This document shows, in pieces, positions 42,967 to 56,302 of a stretch of 64,000 nucleotides of DNA. Within the stretch, counting starts at the first letter, position 1. Every line of letters starts with the position of its first letter. The DNA comes from Agrostemma githago (taxonomy: Eukaryota > Streptophyta > Magnoliopsida > Caryophyllales > Caryophyllaceae). The stretch lies in contig OY288251.1 in assembly GCA_958450325.1 (NCBI GenBank), positions 65,241,666 through 65,305,665 of the forward strand, read 5' to 3'. The translations under genes and the position numbers were made by a program. The notes below the pieces were generated by a model that did not search any database, was not told the DNA's origin, and worked only from the letters and a program-made list of their open reading frames with translations.

Positions 42967-45900
42967 ATGAGGAGTCTGGTTATCACCACCATCACCACAG
43001 GCTCATCATCCTCCATTGTCACCTCAAAACAACTCCACCACCACCACCACCACCACCACCACATCTTCACCCCCAAACACCATCTTTTCTCTTCTCCCAA
43101 CACCCTCCTTTCCCTCTCTAAACCCACTTCACCATCTCCACCTTCTTCTTCTCCTACTCCTCCTACTCCTACCACCTCTGTCACTCTCATTTCCCCCCAT
43201 TCAAACACCCTTCACCCCACTGAGGAGCCCAGCTACTATGCCGAACTCGCCTCGAAACTCGTGGAAGACGGGGAATTTGAGGAATTTAAACTGGTTGTGG
43301 AGGGTGTCATTAGTTCAGAAGTTGGTAGGAACTCTGGGTTTGGGGATTTGTTGGGTTCTGAGCTTTTGGCGTGTGGCATTCTTAAGGGCCTGAAAGAGGG
43401 GAGAATCAAGGGTGTTATTGGGTTATTGGGGTGTTTTTCGCAATTGGGCGTTGATATCTTGAGGGGCTTTGATGGGTCTGCTATGGCGTTGCTTAAAAGC
43501 GAGTGTTGGAGTATAGTGAGTAAAGGGCAGCTGGAAGAGGCAGTTCACCTAATGGAAGTTTTATCAGGTATTATTATTATTATTACTATTATTTGATCCA
43601 ATGGGGTTAATCTACTGATTTCATTTGCATATTGTCGTACCTGGGCGAATCTAGAATTAATATTTTGGGCAGTGACTTCATTGTATTTGCTTACTATATA
43701 TGAAAAGGTCATATTTTTACGAATTTTGGGCTGCAAAAGTTGATAATTTGAACCATTTTTTTTGTAAGTTTGGGTAACCAGTGCTACTAGCTCGATTCCC
43801 CTCTAATATTGTATGTTTTGTATATGTAACTACAACAGCTCTTCCAAGTTGCAGATAGAAAATTGCATTTTTGTGAACCATTTTGCTTTATTTGATCCTA
43901 AACTGTGACCTTAAGAAAGGTTCTAGATGATAATGTCACTGGAGCAAATAGTTGGTATCATTGTCCAAGGGGCGGATCTAGAATAAACATTTTGGGTAGC
44001 GAGTTCATCCTATTTGCTTACTATATCTGAAAAGGTGTCATTTTTACAAGCAAAAGTTGATAATCTTAACCAATGTTTTGAAGTTCCGGGCAGTGAATGC
44101 TACCCTTTGCTACTAGCTAGATTCCCCCTGTTGTCCATAGTGATTTGTAGGTATGGGTTTGCTTTGGTTATGTTTGGATGGAGGTTGTTGAGTCTTTTGT
44201 GCTCAAATCATTATGCATTGTCACATTGGTTTCAAATGGCCATGTTAGGTGAGGTGACAATATGTAGTTCACCACTTTTGGTCATTGGTAAACGGCTACA
44301 AACGCCACTTAGTTTTGGTTCATTGATCTGGTTTTCGGGTTTTTTGACCAATTCCTTGAATCGCCCAGGCTTTAAATTTCCAATAAAAGACCTGGTCAAG
44401 TCCAGTGACATGTTGAGAATGTTTGTCAGCAAACGCAATCCTGCTTTAGCTGTAAGGTATTTTCCCTCCATCCCATTTATTTTGTTGCCATTTGACGTTG
44501 ATGATCAAACTTTACTTGAATGACGACATTTTCCCACAATTTTTGTCAGGGTACAACTTATTATAAATTTAGAATGGTGAAGTGAAAATAGTTGGTTTTA
44601 GGATTTGTACAAGGCAAATTTGACATTGTGGTCCTATTTACATTTGGATTTTGGATAGATTATGGTCACAATCAAATAACATCGACCACCGAAAGTCAAA
44701 TGGGGACAACAATTTGGGATGGAGGTGATAGAATTACTCAAAGTTACAGTTTGCATGAACATTTTCAGTGCTTGGCATAGGAGAGAGAAAGGTATCACTA
44801 CTTTACGATCAGAGAAACTTGCAGATGATGTTGTGCAAACTTTTCTTTTCCTTTTTATGGTTACTTTAATTTATGGAAGCCTCTGACATCAAAAACTGTT
44901 ACTCCCTCCGATTCATTTGTTTCTTTACGTTTACTTTTTGGCACTATTCATGGGTGGAGAGAATCTCTATTATAACTTCAAGTGTATAACTTAAAATCTA
45001 GTCATGTGAGACCTTGTTTTAATCGTCTTAATGAGTACATTAAGAATATCAAGCGTTTACGATTTTTAATAATGTGTAAATAACGATATAAACAAAACAA
45101 AACGTGCATCGGCAAGTGTGATAAAGCAAACGTAAAGAATCAAATGAATCGGAGGGAGTATTAATCTTGAGCTACATTTGCAAAAATCAGATTAATAATG
45201 GTTTCAAAAAGAGTAGCCCATGATTTCGAGCGAGCAGTTGGGTAAAAAGAGAGGGTTACATGTCGTGACAATGTTTAATGTATGTATGATAACAGATAAC
45301 ATAGAACCTATGTTACTTCGACACTTCACTTTGATGCCGTGTCGCATTTACAACACAACACTTCCACATTTAATTTAGGTGCCGTGTCGCATGCCCAACA
45401 TGTATCGTGCGAAACTTGGACACTTCATTTTAGACAAAAAAATGAAAACTTTGCCCAAAATAGCTGCAACTGACACTACGATACGTGTCACAGATTCAGA
45501 GTGAACAACACAGCTGATAAGACCTCAAAAGTAAATGGCAGGGCCAAATATCATCATTAGGGAAGTGATTTTGGTATTAGGACTTTAAACTCTCCTAGAT
45601 TATGCATAACCACGACAATCCTAGGTAGACCAAGCTTGAGAGGTAGTCAGATGTATGCAACCGTACCTTGCATTAGAAACACACCAATTGACAAATTTTT
45701 AACTTTAAATATAATCAAGGGAGGAACATGTATGACAAATATGCTGTCATTCCTGAAAGGTTATTCCGTGTTGTAGTATATTGTGGGAAAATGTTTGTCT
45801 GAGCTGACATCGGTTGACTTCAAAGTCACGTGAGGACAGCAGGGGGGGGGGGGGAGGGGTAAACTGGGAAATGTATGTCTGAGCTGACAGGTGACCAGTT

Positions 45901-48900
45901 CAAATCTTGTAGGTATGCCTGTCTCCTTCCGCATGCTGAGGTGGTCTTTTGCACAATCATTAGAGAATTCGGAAAGAGAACTGATCTGCAATCTGCTGTA
46001 AAAGTTTTTGAATATTCCAAGCAGAAATTAACTGGTCATAACATGTACATCTACCGTACCATGATTGACGTTTGCGGTAAATGTGGTGATTGCATCAAGT
46101 CCAGGTTGATCTATGAGGTAATATGGCCCATTAATATTGTCAAAGATTGTGCCCAAATACATGTTTGTTTATATGTACATGTTATCATGTATGATGTTCT
46201 GTGAACAAACTGAATGCTCGATAGATAAAGTGAAAGGCTTTTAACTGTTTATTGAGTCATTTCTTATGTTTCCCGATAGACTAAAAGTCCAAAATTTCCG
46301 AGTCTTTGTTTAGCTTTTATTAATTCTTAAGATGAGTAAAAGGAACACATTCCTCTAACATTTGATGGTCAGTATTAGAAAATTATTGCAATTGCAGACA
46401 TTATAGTCTCTAGAGTCTCGCTGCTAAAGTGGGATGGGACAAGAGTATGAAAAACATAAAAATTAAGTGCGTACTGTACAAGTTAGTAGGTTACACTTAA
46501 GCCCTTAGAGAGCTGTATTGTGTTTTGGTTAGTATGAACCTCGCCTAAAATTCATTTTTGTTGGGTTACGGACTCAGATATGGTCTTTGGTCACAAACCC
46601 GACACGAGTAACTCGTTTATCTAAGTAGGTCGTGTGTGGATGAGTTAATATGATAGCCTAACTAAGTCAAGTGTGACCTCTGACTCCGACGAACTATGCT
46701 AGACAGTCATTTACTTGCATTCTTATCAAAAGAAATTACTCCGTATCATTTAATTCATATAAATCACATTGATCTATCATTGTCTATTTGTATATTTAAT
46801 ATAAACTTCATATTTGATGAATTCCTTTGTGTGATTTTTAATGTTTAAACAACTATCTGGGGTGGCTGGGTTTGTTATGTTAAACGAGTTTGATGGTTCG
46901 ATTGGTTTAATAGGCGGTTGAGCAGTCCAAACTGATACTCCTTCGAATAAATGGGTTAACAAATAAGGAGTATTTGATAAGCTTTTCCCGTTTTTGAAAA
47001 TACTGTATCACCATCTAGCAATATTTATCAATTTTTTCAGTGTTTTCTCACATACGTGATGCTTTGTTGAATGTCAGGATTTGCTTGTTCAAAAAATTAC
47101 GCCAAACATCTTTGTTTTCAACAGCCTCATGAATGCGAATTCCCATGACTTGATATACACGATGGAAGTGTACAAGCAAATGCAGGTGATGACATAACAA
47201 ACTTTTGCCTCCCATCTATCTACCGTAACATTAAGCACCTTGAAATATCTAATCCTATTTCTGATCAAGTCAGTTAGTTTGATCTTTCATGCTTTCCTGT
47301 CGTGATAGTCATTTTTTGGGGCCATACTAATAACTATTCCGTATTTAAAATGTTAGTTTTGGTGTTTTCTACTGTACCCAGTTTCTAATGAAAGACACTA
47401 CAAGTTGATATAAAACTGTGATTCTTTGAGAAATAACAGCTTTGTCCATTATTCACATTGGGCTGTGCAAGCAAAATGCTATATTTCAACACAGCCCGAG
47501 TTGTTTTGACAACACAAGTAGAAAACAAACTTTAGGATGCACCTAATCCTGTCGAACGGGTCGGGCGGTCGGTTTTTGGGTTCGGGTAAAGTACGGGCCG
47601 AGTGTATTTCGGGTTTGAAAAAAAAAAACGGGTTTTCTACAGATGTGGTTTATACGGGTTTCGGGTCAAATACGGGTTATTAACCCACTTTGAAAATGTT
47701 AACTGTTTTTATTTTTTTTTATCATAAATTCAATTTTATTCTTAATTTTCTTAATCGTATGATTTAATACTATATGATATTAGTAAGATAAACATGATTT
47801 ATTTAATTTATTTTTTAATATACATTGATATTATATTTTATAGGAATACGGATATATTCTTACTTAAATTTGTTACACGTATATGACAAACGTTGACTCG
47901 ATATAATAATAAAAAAAATCATTAAAATAATTATGTGATACAAATATGAGTTAAAACATATACTGAATATTATTTCTTAAAATTTTGTAAGTAAAAAAAA
48001 CATTTCTTACGAAGTCGAGTACTATTTTTGAGAAACTTTAGTCTATAATATCAATAATTTTTTAATTTCCTATTTTTGGGTCGGGCAGGTTCTGACCCAA
48101 AATATTCAGGTTGTTTTCGGGTCGGGTCACTTTCGGGTTTCGGTGATTTTCGGGCTGGTTTTTTCGGATGTTTTTCTGGTCGGGTCAGTTTTTGGCAGGT
48201 CTAGATGCACCTAATCTGATTGTTAGTTGTGATGTTCTTTCCTTTATCTCAAGTCTGAAAGGTAGTTTTAGCTCAGCCAAAGATTTATCTTGATCTCATT
48301 TGTTATTTATGACTTTGTTCTGTCTCTTATAGATAATCATGATAGTCTCACACACTTTCATGTTGTAGGATTTTGCCATTCAGGCAGATATGACGTCTTA
48401 CAACATCCTTTTGAAGGCATGCTGTCTTTCTGAAAGGGTTGATTTGGCTCAAGACATTTATGCAGAGGTACAGCGCTTGGAATCTACCGGAGCTCTTAAA
48501 TTGGATGTCTTCACTTACAGCACAATTGTCAAGGTAAATTTCTTGTTTGATGTCAAAATGACATGTCAGCTCTGGTCACATTATCCCTTTTGCTGAATGC
48601 CATGTGTATTTGGGCGTCTAAGATGGGTAAATCAGGTGGCAGACCTAGCAAGTTGGCATGCCTCGATTTTTGAATACTTAAATTATTTCCTCAAATTAGG
48701 ATACGGGTGCGGGGAGTCGGGGACTGATCTTTGAAATAAAAAATATTACGAGGGTACTAGAGTGAAATAAATAGGTTTGGAAAATAAGATTCAAAATCAT
48801 TAAATATTAAATATCTTACTAAATGCTTCACACAATAGATCTCTCTATTTTTGTAATGTGGGCCTCCTTTTTTTTCGCTCATCTAGGAGAAATGTTGGAT

Positions 48901-51900
48901 GAGTAAGGGTAGATTTTAGATCCAATATCCATATCCTTTAGTGTTGTGTCCTTTACAGGCATAATCCATAAGGTGTTGGAGTAACATCTGTATGGGCTTC
49001 TCTGATAAACCTGTGTTGTTTATAGTTGGCACTCGTGTATATTACTTTGATAAATGCATGCAATTTCCAGGTATTTGCTGATGCAAAACTGTGGCAAATG
49101 GCGATAAAAATCAAAGAGGATATGCGATCAGCGGGTGTTACTCCAAATACAGTTACTTGGTCTTCATTGATCAGTGCATGTGCAAATGCAGGTCAAGTTG
49201 AGCAGGCGACTCAGTTGTTTGAAGAGATGCTTTTGGCAGGTTGTGAACCAAATTCTCATTGTTTGAATACACTTCTCCATGCTTGCGTGGAGGCTTACCA
49301 GTATGACCGGGCTTTTCGTCTTTTCAAGGCTTGGAAGAGTAGCGGATCTCTAGATAAGTCGAGTGACAATTCTAGCATTCAGCCCGTGCATAGAGATATT
49401 ATAAAGATTCCACCACAACGTGATACTGCTACACACCATTTGACTTTTGCAAAAAGCGTCCCATTTGAACCCACAACAGTGACATATAATATACTTATGA
49501 AGGCATGCGGTACTAATTTTCACCGTGCTAAAGGATTGATAGATGAAATGAAAGAATTGAATCTTTCTCCTGATCAAATTAGCTGGTCTATTCTGATTGA
49601 TATTTGTGGAGCTTCTGGAAATGTACGAGGTGCTTTGCAGGTAAATATGAGTAATTTTTTGTATTGTCAGAGATAGAGTTAATGGTTTGTCTAAAAGAAT
49701 ACTTTTCACTTTTGTGAAATGTGAGAATTATAACAGTAAAAGTCTGAGAATGCACCCAGCTTCCTAGTTGTTTAGTGGGTAGATTGTGATTTCGTTTATA
49801 GCTTTACTATCTGAACAGTCCTATCTCATACATGCTTACTCTATGGGTTTCTGCATATGTTCTGCTCTACAAGAAGGTTCAACTGATTCTGTAACTGTTA
49901 CCTTTCTTCTGATTTGTTCTGATACTATATGTATTATTGTTTAAATGAGTACGTTCATTTCACAAGACACATGGAAGTTGTCTTGAAGCCGAAAACATTA
50001 GTTAGTGAATAAATTATATGGAGTAGTTGCAAGGTAAGACTCATTTTGAGAACTTATTAATTCCACTACTTGTATAGACCATGATCATGCTTGTACGGTA
50101 TATTTAGATTGTTAATTTTTAATGCATTATTTACAAATTTTCAATTGCTAACATTAATTTTCACAATTCTCATCCTACTATTTTGATTTTAGGAAAATAA
50201 TGTAAACTGCAAAACTAATTAAGAGAATTGACTAATGTCATGAGATGTGTATTTTAATAAAAAAAATATTCCACCACGGAGCAAATAATATCAGTTAAAT
50301 TATTTGCTTAATTTTTTTTAATGATTATTTGTCACGAAGCTAATAATAATAATGGTTTACTGTTTTGTATGATTATAAAATATTGCTCCATCTGCCTTGT
50401 CAATAGTTTACATTTTCCTATTTAGGGTGTATCGGTCAATAGTTTACACTTTCCTTCTCTAGTAAATAAATTGATCCATGTGGATGGGGAACATTATATT
50501 TTCTCCTCATTCCAAGTTGCTTTTGAGCCTTTTATAATCGTAAAGCCATTCCTCTCTCATTACCTTAATAATAGTGTATAAAGCAATTGTAAACTAATTA
50601 GTGGGATGGAGGGAGTATTAATGTTAATGTAAGATTTGATTGAAATTTAAATTGTAAGATATGATACATAATACTCCGTATGATTTACTATTAACAATTG
50701 TTTTCATATTTAAATATGAGCAATTTGGAGGATTTTTTTAAGGAAAATTAACCTCTTAGTATATAAGAAAATTATGCGGGGAATAAGTAGTTTGCTGGAA
50801 CAAGATAAATATTTGTTGAGCAATAAATTGCGAAAGAAGAATATGGTTTGGGACTTCTACGGACTGTCGTGCTTATTAAAGCGCAATTCCATGATGGGTA
50901 CTGTAGTTATGTGGTAATATTGCATCATGAGCCCTACTATACAAGTGTAGTGACATTAAAGATGGAAGCAGGCTGTAGTGAGCCGTGCCTCGTGACGGTC
51001 CATTGTGTCTTGAGGAGAAAATGACACAGCTCATGCACGTGAAGATGAACTTTGTGTCATGTTGTGTCATGCCATTAAAATGGACATGGTGGCCCGGGAT
51101 CAACCCATGTCCCATATCGTATCGTGTCGTGTTGAGTCGTGCTTGGTTGTGGCCTAGCAACTCTTCCACTTGAGCCTTCTTTGCACTTTGGGCGTGCCCA
51201 AGTGGGTTTGGGTGTGCCGTGCCTGGGCTAGGCATGCTATAGGCCATGCTAAAGTGGGCTCTTGTCTTATTGGGTCGTGGGTAGTGCCAACTCACCGGCA
51301 TGCGTGTCCACTTCCATCTCTAAGTGACATCACTTCCATTTCATATTCACATACAGAACTAAATGCTTGACGGAGTTGGCCATGGGCGTATTTGACCGAT
51401 TGTATGAGCATGAGTTGTCATACATTAGTTTAATAAAAATGAATTAAAGTTTAAAAAGAGAAATTGTTCATGTCAGTGACACAAGTCATTTGGGGCATTG
51501 GTTTTTCATTGCTGGTGTGGTATCTGTATTAAGCTACTAAGTTCACAGTCTGCGTTCCTGCAGTCGCAAGTAGAAGCCGGTGGTCTCAATGTACTCTTTG
51601 GATGGGGTGCAAAAGACTAACTATATAATTGATTATTTGACATAAAGTCTTTCATGAGGAGATATACGTATACCATCCTCACTCAAACTATATTGTCTAT
51701 CATTGTGCAAAAAATTATTGAGACTAGGGTTGATATTTTTATGATCCTACCCCATTAGCACGTGTTTGGGCATGACATAGTAAAAAATGTGAACCCTGTG
51801 AAATTTCCCTATATTTACTCTAGTGATATCATTCTGTAAATATTCAATGTTTCTTTTCTCAATGTTGCAGATACTGAAAACTATGGGTCAGACTGGAATG

Positions 51901-54900
51901 AGACCGGATGTTGTTGCATATACAACTGCCATTAAGGTTCAGACACTTCTCATGCTTTTTATTGCTGCTACACTAGAAACTGGTGAAGATGATTCTGATC
52001 AGTGTTCACCTGATATTTGTAGGTTTGTGTAGAGAGTAAAAACTTGAAGATGGCGTTTTCGTTGTTTGCAGATATGAAGAGATACCGTGTTAAACCTAAT
52101 TTGGTATGTTGAATTATTCTTTCTATGCCTCCATTTCCATGCCTGGTTTCTATTCATGATGATGGCATGGCAGTGTCTTCTTGTGCTGCTCTCTGTCATT
52201 TAAACAGCCTGATCGTTCAAACACTGTAAGAGGCTTTGTCAAGTTTATTGATTTTATTCATGGTTCTAGCAGACGATGATGAGTGCTAGTCTACTCATGT
52301 CAGGTGACGTATAATACACTCCTGAGAGCTCGCAGCGAATACGGCTCTGTTCAAGAAATTCAGCAATGCTTAGCTATATATCAGGACATGAGGAGAGCCG
52401 GGTAGGTTCAGTTAATTCTGTGCATATTATATTTAACCTTCAATTTCCATGGTATTAGTCTATGCAAACTTCTACAGTCCTTGAAACACGCTAACGTCCC
52501 CCTGCAAAGCACCTTTGTATTTTGCTTTTCCTTAGACTGTGATTGTTGTATGATTTGAAGTCCATTTGATTTATATTCCCCACATTTGGCTTTGGTTGTC
52601 AAATGTCGTTGACTTTGACTGATAATTTTTTTTAATAATACTCCGTATACAATATACATTGATAAAAGATGATTAGGTGATTATATGAAAATAGTTAATG
52701 TGCTGTGATGAATCAACCTTAACGAATATTACAGTCTTGTCCGTGTACTTCGGCCTTATTAGTCGTCATGTACTCTATTTTCTTGAATTAGGCCTACGGG
52801 CCCACTTTTTTTCACACAATTTTTTTACTTACTACCACTATTTTTTTTCCTTGCTAAACTTTTGACCTTTAGTTTGGAGCCTGTAGCATTGATAAAAGAT
52901 TTTTATTACTAACGCCTTTTAACTTTATTTTGACCTTGAAAATACGTGTATTTTTTTTTATGTGCCTTTTTATATGATTGTTTGATTGGAGACTATTTGA
53001 CAGTTGAGAGAATGATTCATGCTAACCGACCCCAAATCATTTTGAGACTAGGGCTCTGATGCTGTTGTTGTTGTGGTCGCCGTGGTGTCTACAAAGGCGT
53101 TGCAAGCTTGCAATATGCCGCCTTAGACACTCCTCTCCTAGGTGCTCCTCACTCCATTTGAAACCAAGTGTACAGCTAAAAGCTTAGGGTTATGTGTCAA
53201 GCAAAAACCTTAGAAGTAGTCATTGGAGTAGTCCTAGTTAAGCGTCATATATGTTGAGTATATAGAATGCGTTGTGCCTCAACCAGCTTATGTTGTATAA
53301 CTGACTCGGAAGATGTCAGTGTGTCTAATTGTCTATGCAATAAATTGTCAGCCGCTATCTCTATGAATGCAGTGAAAATTACATGTTAAGTAGACTAGTT
53401 TTGATCTCATTTGTCTTAACATTTCATATGTTCTTTCCACAGGTATAAATCCAATGACTACCATCTTAAGCTGCTAATTGAAGAATGGTGCGAAGGGGTT
53501 GTACAAAAGAACAATCAGAAAAGTGAAGACAAATTGCGCGACAGAGCAGACATAGGTGGATGGCGAAGCTTGCTTCTGGATAGGTTTGCGACTCACTTAC
53601 AGAAGAATACGGCTGAAAGCCTAGCAGTTGACATCCAAGGACTTACAAAGGTATGGACGTGTGCATATTATATAAGAAACTTCATTCAAGGTGCTCCAAT
53701 GCTAGCTACATAATGATGATAGAAGCATGGATTTCGTATGAAATAAATTACTCAGAGAGGATATAGTCAAGATAGATGCTTTGAAGGCTTTGATAGATTT
53801 GAGATCGGAAATCGCCAAGCAATAAGAGCAAACTGAGATTTCAGAAAATTATTTGTAGTTTGTAAGGGTATATGTTAAGAGAGAATTTGAGGGAAATTGG
53901 GTGATTCAGTTTCTCAGTCAGAGTAATTTGAAGACCTTCCATATTTTCCGGTGAAGCTACAAGTGCTCTTTGGCTTTGCAGTTTGATAAAGCAAAAGGGC
54001 TCTCTTACTCTTCTGTGTGCCTGTGATGCAGTAGTTGATCAATGCAGTTCTCAGCATAGCTTTAAATGTGCATATGCGGACAACCTTTTTTTTACTAAGT
54101 TTTACACCATATTTCGGGTAGATAAGCATATTGTCGTTGAAATCTGATGATGAAAACTTGTGAATGAAGCTGTTAAAAATCTGTCTGATAACTTCACTTT
54201 TGCAATCCTGCTAATGGGATGATTATGCATAAAATGACTTGAGAAACGTGCATTATGATTTTGCTGACCAATGAGACCATGATCATCCTGAGCAATTTTC
54301 TCTTTTGAATTGCAGGTAGAAGCTCGACTTATTGTTCTTGCAGCTCTACGGATGATTAGAAAAAATTGCTTGTCAGGTATCATATTAAGACATTAAGCAT
54401 CTGCAGATATTTTTTTGTAGAAGTATACCCTCAGTAGTTTCAGCGAAGAAATGTGCAACACATAAAACAACTAAGGAGTAATAGAAAAAATCAATCGTAG
54501 AACTACCTTTTATATGGTTCAACTTGTATAATGCTGCTGTATAATCCACATTTGCTGATTCACCCTTTTTGAAATCATGTTTATACACTAATCAAACTAA
54601 CTTTCCGGCAATCAATTTAGGAGCAAATGCAGGACTTATTTTCCTCTTTTTTATTCTTCTAATTTTGTTTCCTCTCTTAATTTTGGATAACTATCACAAG
54701 ATATAACTAAAAGTAGTTTTTTGATGGTTTTCTAGACATATTATGCACAAAAAATGTCCTTTCAAATGCTCCACAAATTATAAGGAAAAAGAAGGCAAAT
54801 GCCGTGTTCTGCTGTGGTTAAAGTAGAAAATTGTACTTATTTGGTTGGTGTGCTATGTTACTCCGAAACTTCACTCAGGTGCCGTGTCAACTTGTCTAAC

Positions 54901-55827
54901 ACGACACGACACTTCGATACTTCGCTAAGTAACCGTGTCCGACACTCCTACACATGTCGGAGTAACACAGTCGGAGTGTAGGGCTTGGCTGTGCTACACA
55001 TAGAAGGGGGTGAAAAGGCAAGTTTGATTCAGTGTTAGCCATATGAAAGATGGGCCTGTGTAAAACGAGTACTGTATTACACAAGTCTAGTATCCCATCA
55101 GATTTCCAGTATACAATTAAAATACTTTGAATTGTCGTGGCTTTTGTTATCAGTTGTTAACAACCACCTTTACCTACAGTTATATCCTTCCCATGAAAGG
55201 GTTAGCAGCCTTACCTTAAGGTAGTTTATTGCATGATTTTGAATCTCTTTGCCAGTAGTTATCAGGGAATCCAAACGTAAGTAAAATAGTGCAAATGTTG
55301 TTAAATTAGGTTCATCAAAATCAGTGCTTCCATTTCTCATAATGAGAAAAAGCAGCAACTATTAATTGCTGTGGTTATAATTAGAACAGCGTTTGACCTC
55401 GTGGTTAAGTGAGGATAATATAGGCATGATGGTGTTTATGTGGCAACTTTTCACATTTTAGAGTCGATTCGTTGTTCCTGCAGGGTGTCCTGTGCAAGAT
55501 GATCTGGTAGTGATTCTAGGAGTGGCAAAGACCGACGAGTGTATAGTAAAAGATGCAATAAGAGAGCTTTTGGAGAAGGAACTGGGACTCGAAGTGCTTC
55601 CCGTAAATCCAAGCATTACAATTGTCCCAAAAATGTGGAACAGCGCGGATTCAGAGTCTGAGTCTGAGTCTGAAGGCTCTCTCAAAGTCAATGAAGTGAG
55701 TACTGCTAGTCTGGCTGCTCCGGTTCGACGGCCTGCAGTGTTGCAAAGGCTTGTTATCACAAAGAAGTCATTGAATCATTGGCTGGCAAGAAAATTAAAT
55801 ACTTGGTCGACACGCCGGAGTAGTTGA
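42967..55827 (+). CDS. PPR protein, chloroplast-type, At5g02830-like (12 exons, 864 aa)
   Basis: Exons: 42967-43567, 44369-44456, 45913-46117, 47078-47185, 48369-48533, 49071-49640, 51871-51936, 52023-52103, 52304-52401, 53443-53650, 54316-54376, 55484-55827. All introns are GT-AG and the phases close to 865 codons with TGA. The N-terminus is Ser/Thr/His/Pro-rich, with nine histidines at residues 24-32, and fits a plastid transit peptide. P-type pentatricopeptide repeats run through exons 3-9 (NMYIYRTMIDVCGKCGDCIKS, MTSYNILLKACCLSERVDLA, NTVTWSSLISACANAG, TTVTYNILMKACG, DVVAYTTAIK). After the repeats comes a basic domain with LIVLAALRMIRKN and the tail RLVITKKSLNHWLARKL. PPR proteins bind organellar RNA; the exact target is unknown. 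Length and order match the Arabidopsis protein of about 850 residues. Confidence 0.95.
43034..43063 (+). repeat. (CAC)n triplet run coding poly-His in the PPR transit peptide
   Basis: Nine CAC codons in a row, with CT/CCT-rich triplets downstream (43130-43180) coding Ser/Pro runs. The tract sits in the cleavable, poorly conserved leader. Confidence 0.95.
43568..44368 (+). other. PPR gene intron 1
   Basis: Begins with a short (TTA)n run at 43569-43590. A segment with ctatatatgaaaaggtcatatttttac at about 43695 is partly repeated near 44022 (actatatctgaaaagg...), giving two diverged direct copies about 330 bp apart. Nothing coding is seen. Confidence 0.5.
44902..45158. mobile_element. Stowaway MITE in PPR intron 2
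   Basis: CTCCCTCCGATTCATTTG at the left and its reverse complement CAAATGAATCGGAGGGAG at the right, with TA on each side (44900-44901, 45159-45160). 257 bp, non-coding. These are classic Tc1/mariner-derived Stowaway features. Confidence 0.92.
45297..45490. repeat. Diverged copy of a GTCGGAGTAAC/GTGTCCGACAC repeat in PPR intron 2
   Basis: tatgttacttcgacacttcac and gccgtgtcgca units resemble segments at 3565-3957 (opposite strand) and 54857-54985. Confidence 0.5.
47544..48203. mobile_element. hAT-like non-autonomous element in PPR intron 4
   Basis: The 660-bp block is flanked by gatgcacc on both sides (47536-47543, 48204-48211), an 8-bp duplication. Its ends are TAATCCTGTCGAAC and, reverse complemented, TAGACCTGCCAAAA. 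CGGGTCGGGT-like runs sit inside each end and an A/T-rich core fills the middle. No transposase is present. Confidence 0.75.
50383..50617. mobile_element. Degenerate Stowaway-like MITE in PPR intron 6
   Basis: attgctccatctgccttgtc at the left and gggatggagggagta at the right match imperfectly as inverted ends. Within the left half, gtcaatagtttacatttt is duplicated (50400 and 50433). Confidence 0.5.
50876..51345. repeat. Repeat-like block in PPR intron 6
   Basis: GC-richer than the rest of the intron, with many GTCGTG/CGTGCC and GGGC units (for example tcgtgtcgtgttgagtcgtgc near 51120). It looks like an old transposon insertion of a kind with GGGCCGTGCC-type ends, but clear termini are not visible. 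The frames in it on both strands are composition-driven. Confidence 0.4.
52402..53442 (+). other. PPR gene intron 9
   Basis: About 1 kb without a recognisable gene. Contains poly-T runs and tactccgta fragments of Stowaway type near 52640. Confidence 0.5.
54857..54985. repeat. GTCGGAGTAACA repeat copy in PPR intron 11
   Basis: tatgttactccgaaacttcac at the left and ctacacatgtcggagtaacac at the right with CCGTGTC-type units between. Related to 3565-3957 and 45297-45490. Confidence 0.6.
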
Positions 55828-56302
55828 CGGCATGTTTTTGTAAGCTAATAGTAGGCATTACTGGTATAAATGTTATTAGTGTTGTATGTATGATGCTTGA
55901 GGATTGGCCATGTATATCCTGAGCTGTGCTAATAACTCTGATTTTAGGAAGATTTCTTTCATTGTACTAGTTTGTATCACTACGTCCATGGTACATCCAC
56001 AATATTACAAATTTACAATAATAGTAATAAATTGGTCATGCTTTTTATGCAGATAGCGTCCATGGGTGACTATAAATGTCTACAAAGCCGATGTGATCTG
56101 AATACTGGATTGAACTGAATTGAGTAAGATTAATAGTGTCTTCGTGAGTGGGAGTGATTTGAGGTGAATCTATGCCAAAAATTGCATATTTTGCTTCTTC
56201 GTGATTCATAAGGTATTCTTATTTACGTCGAATAAAGCATGGGCTAGGTACTTAGGTGTAGAGAGCATAGACCTATTAACCAAGGTAGATAATATAGTTT
56301 AA

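Noticed and set aside
45841..45857. Poly-G run in PPR intron 2
   Set aside because: A simple homopolymer close to the exon 3 acceptor; length is prone to sequencing error and no function can be supported.
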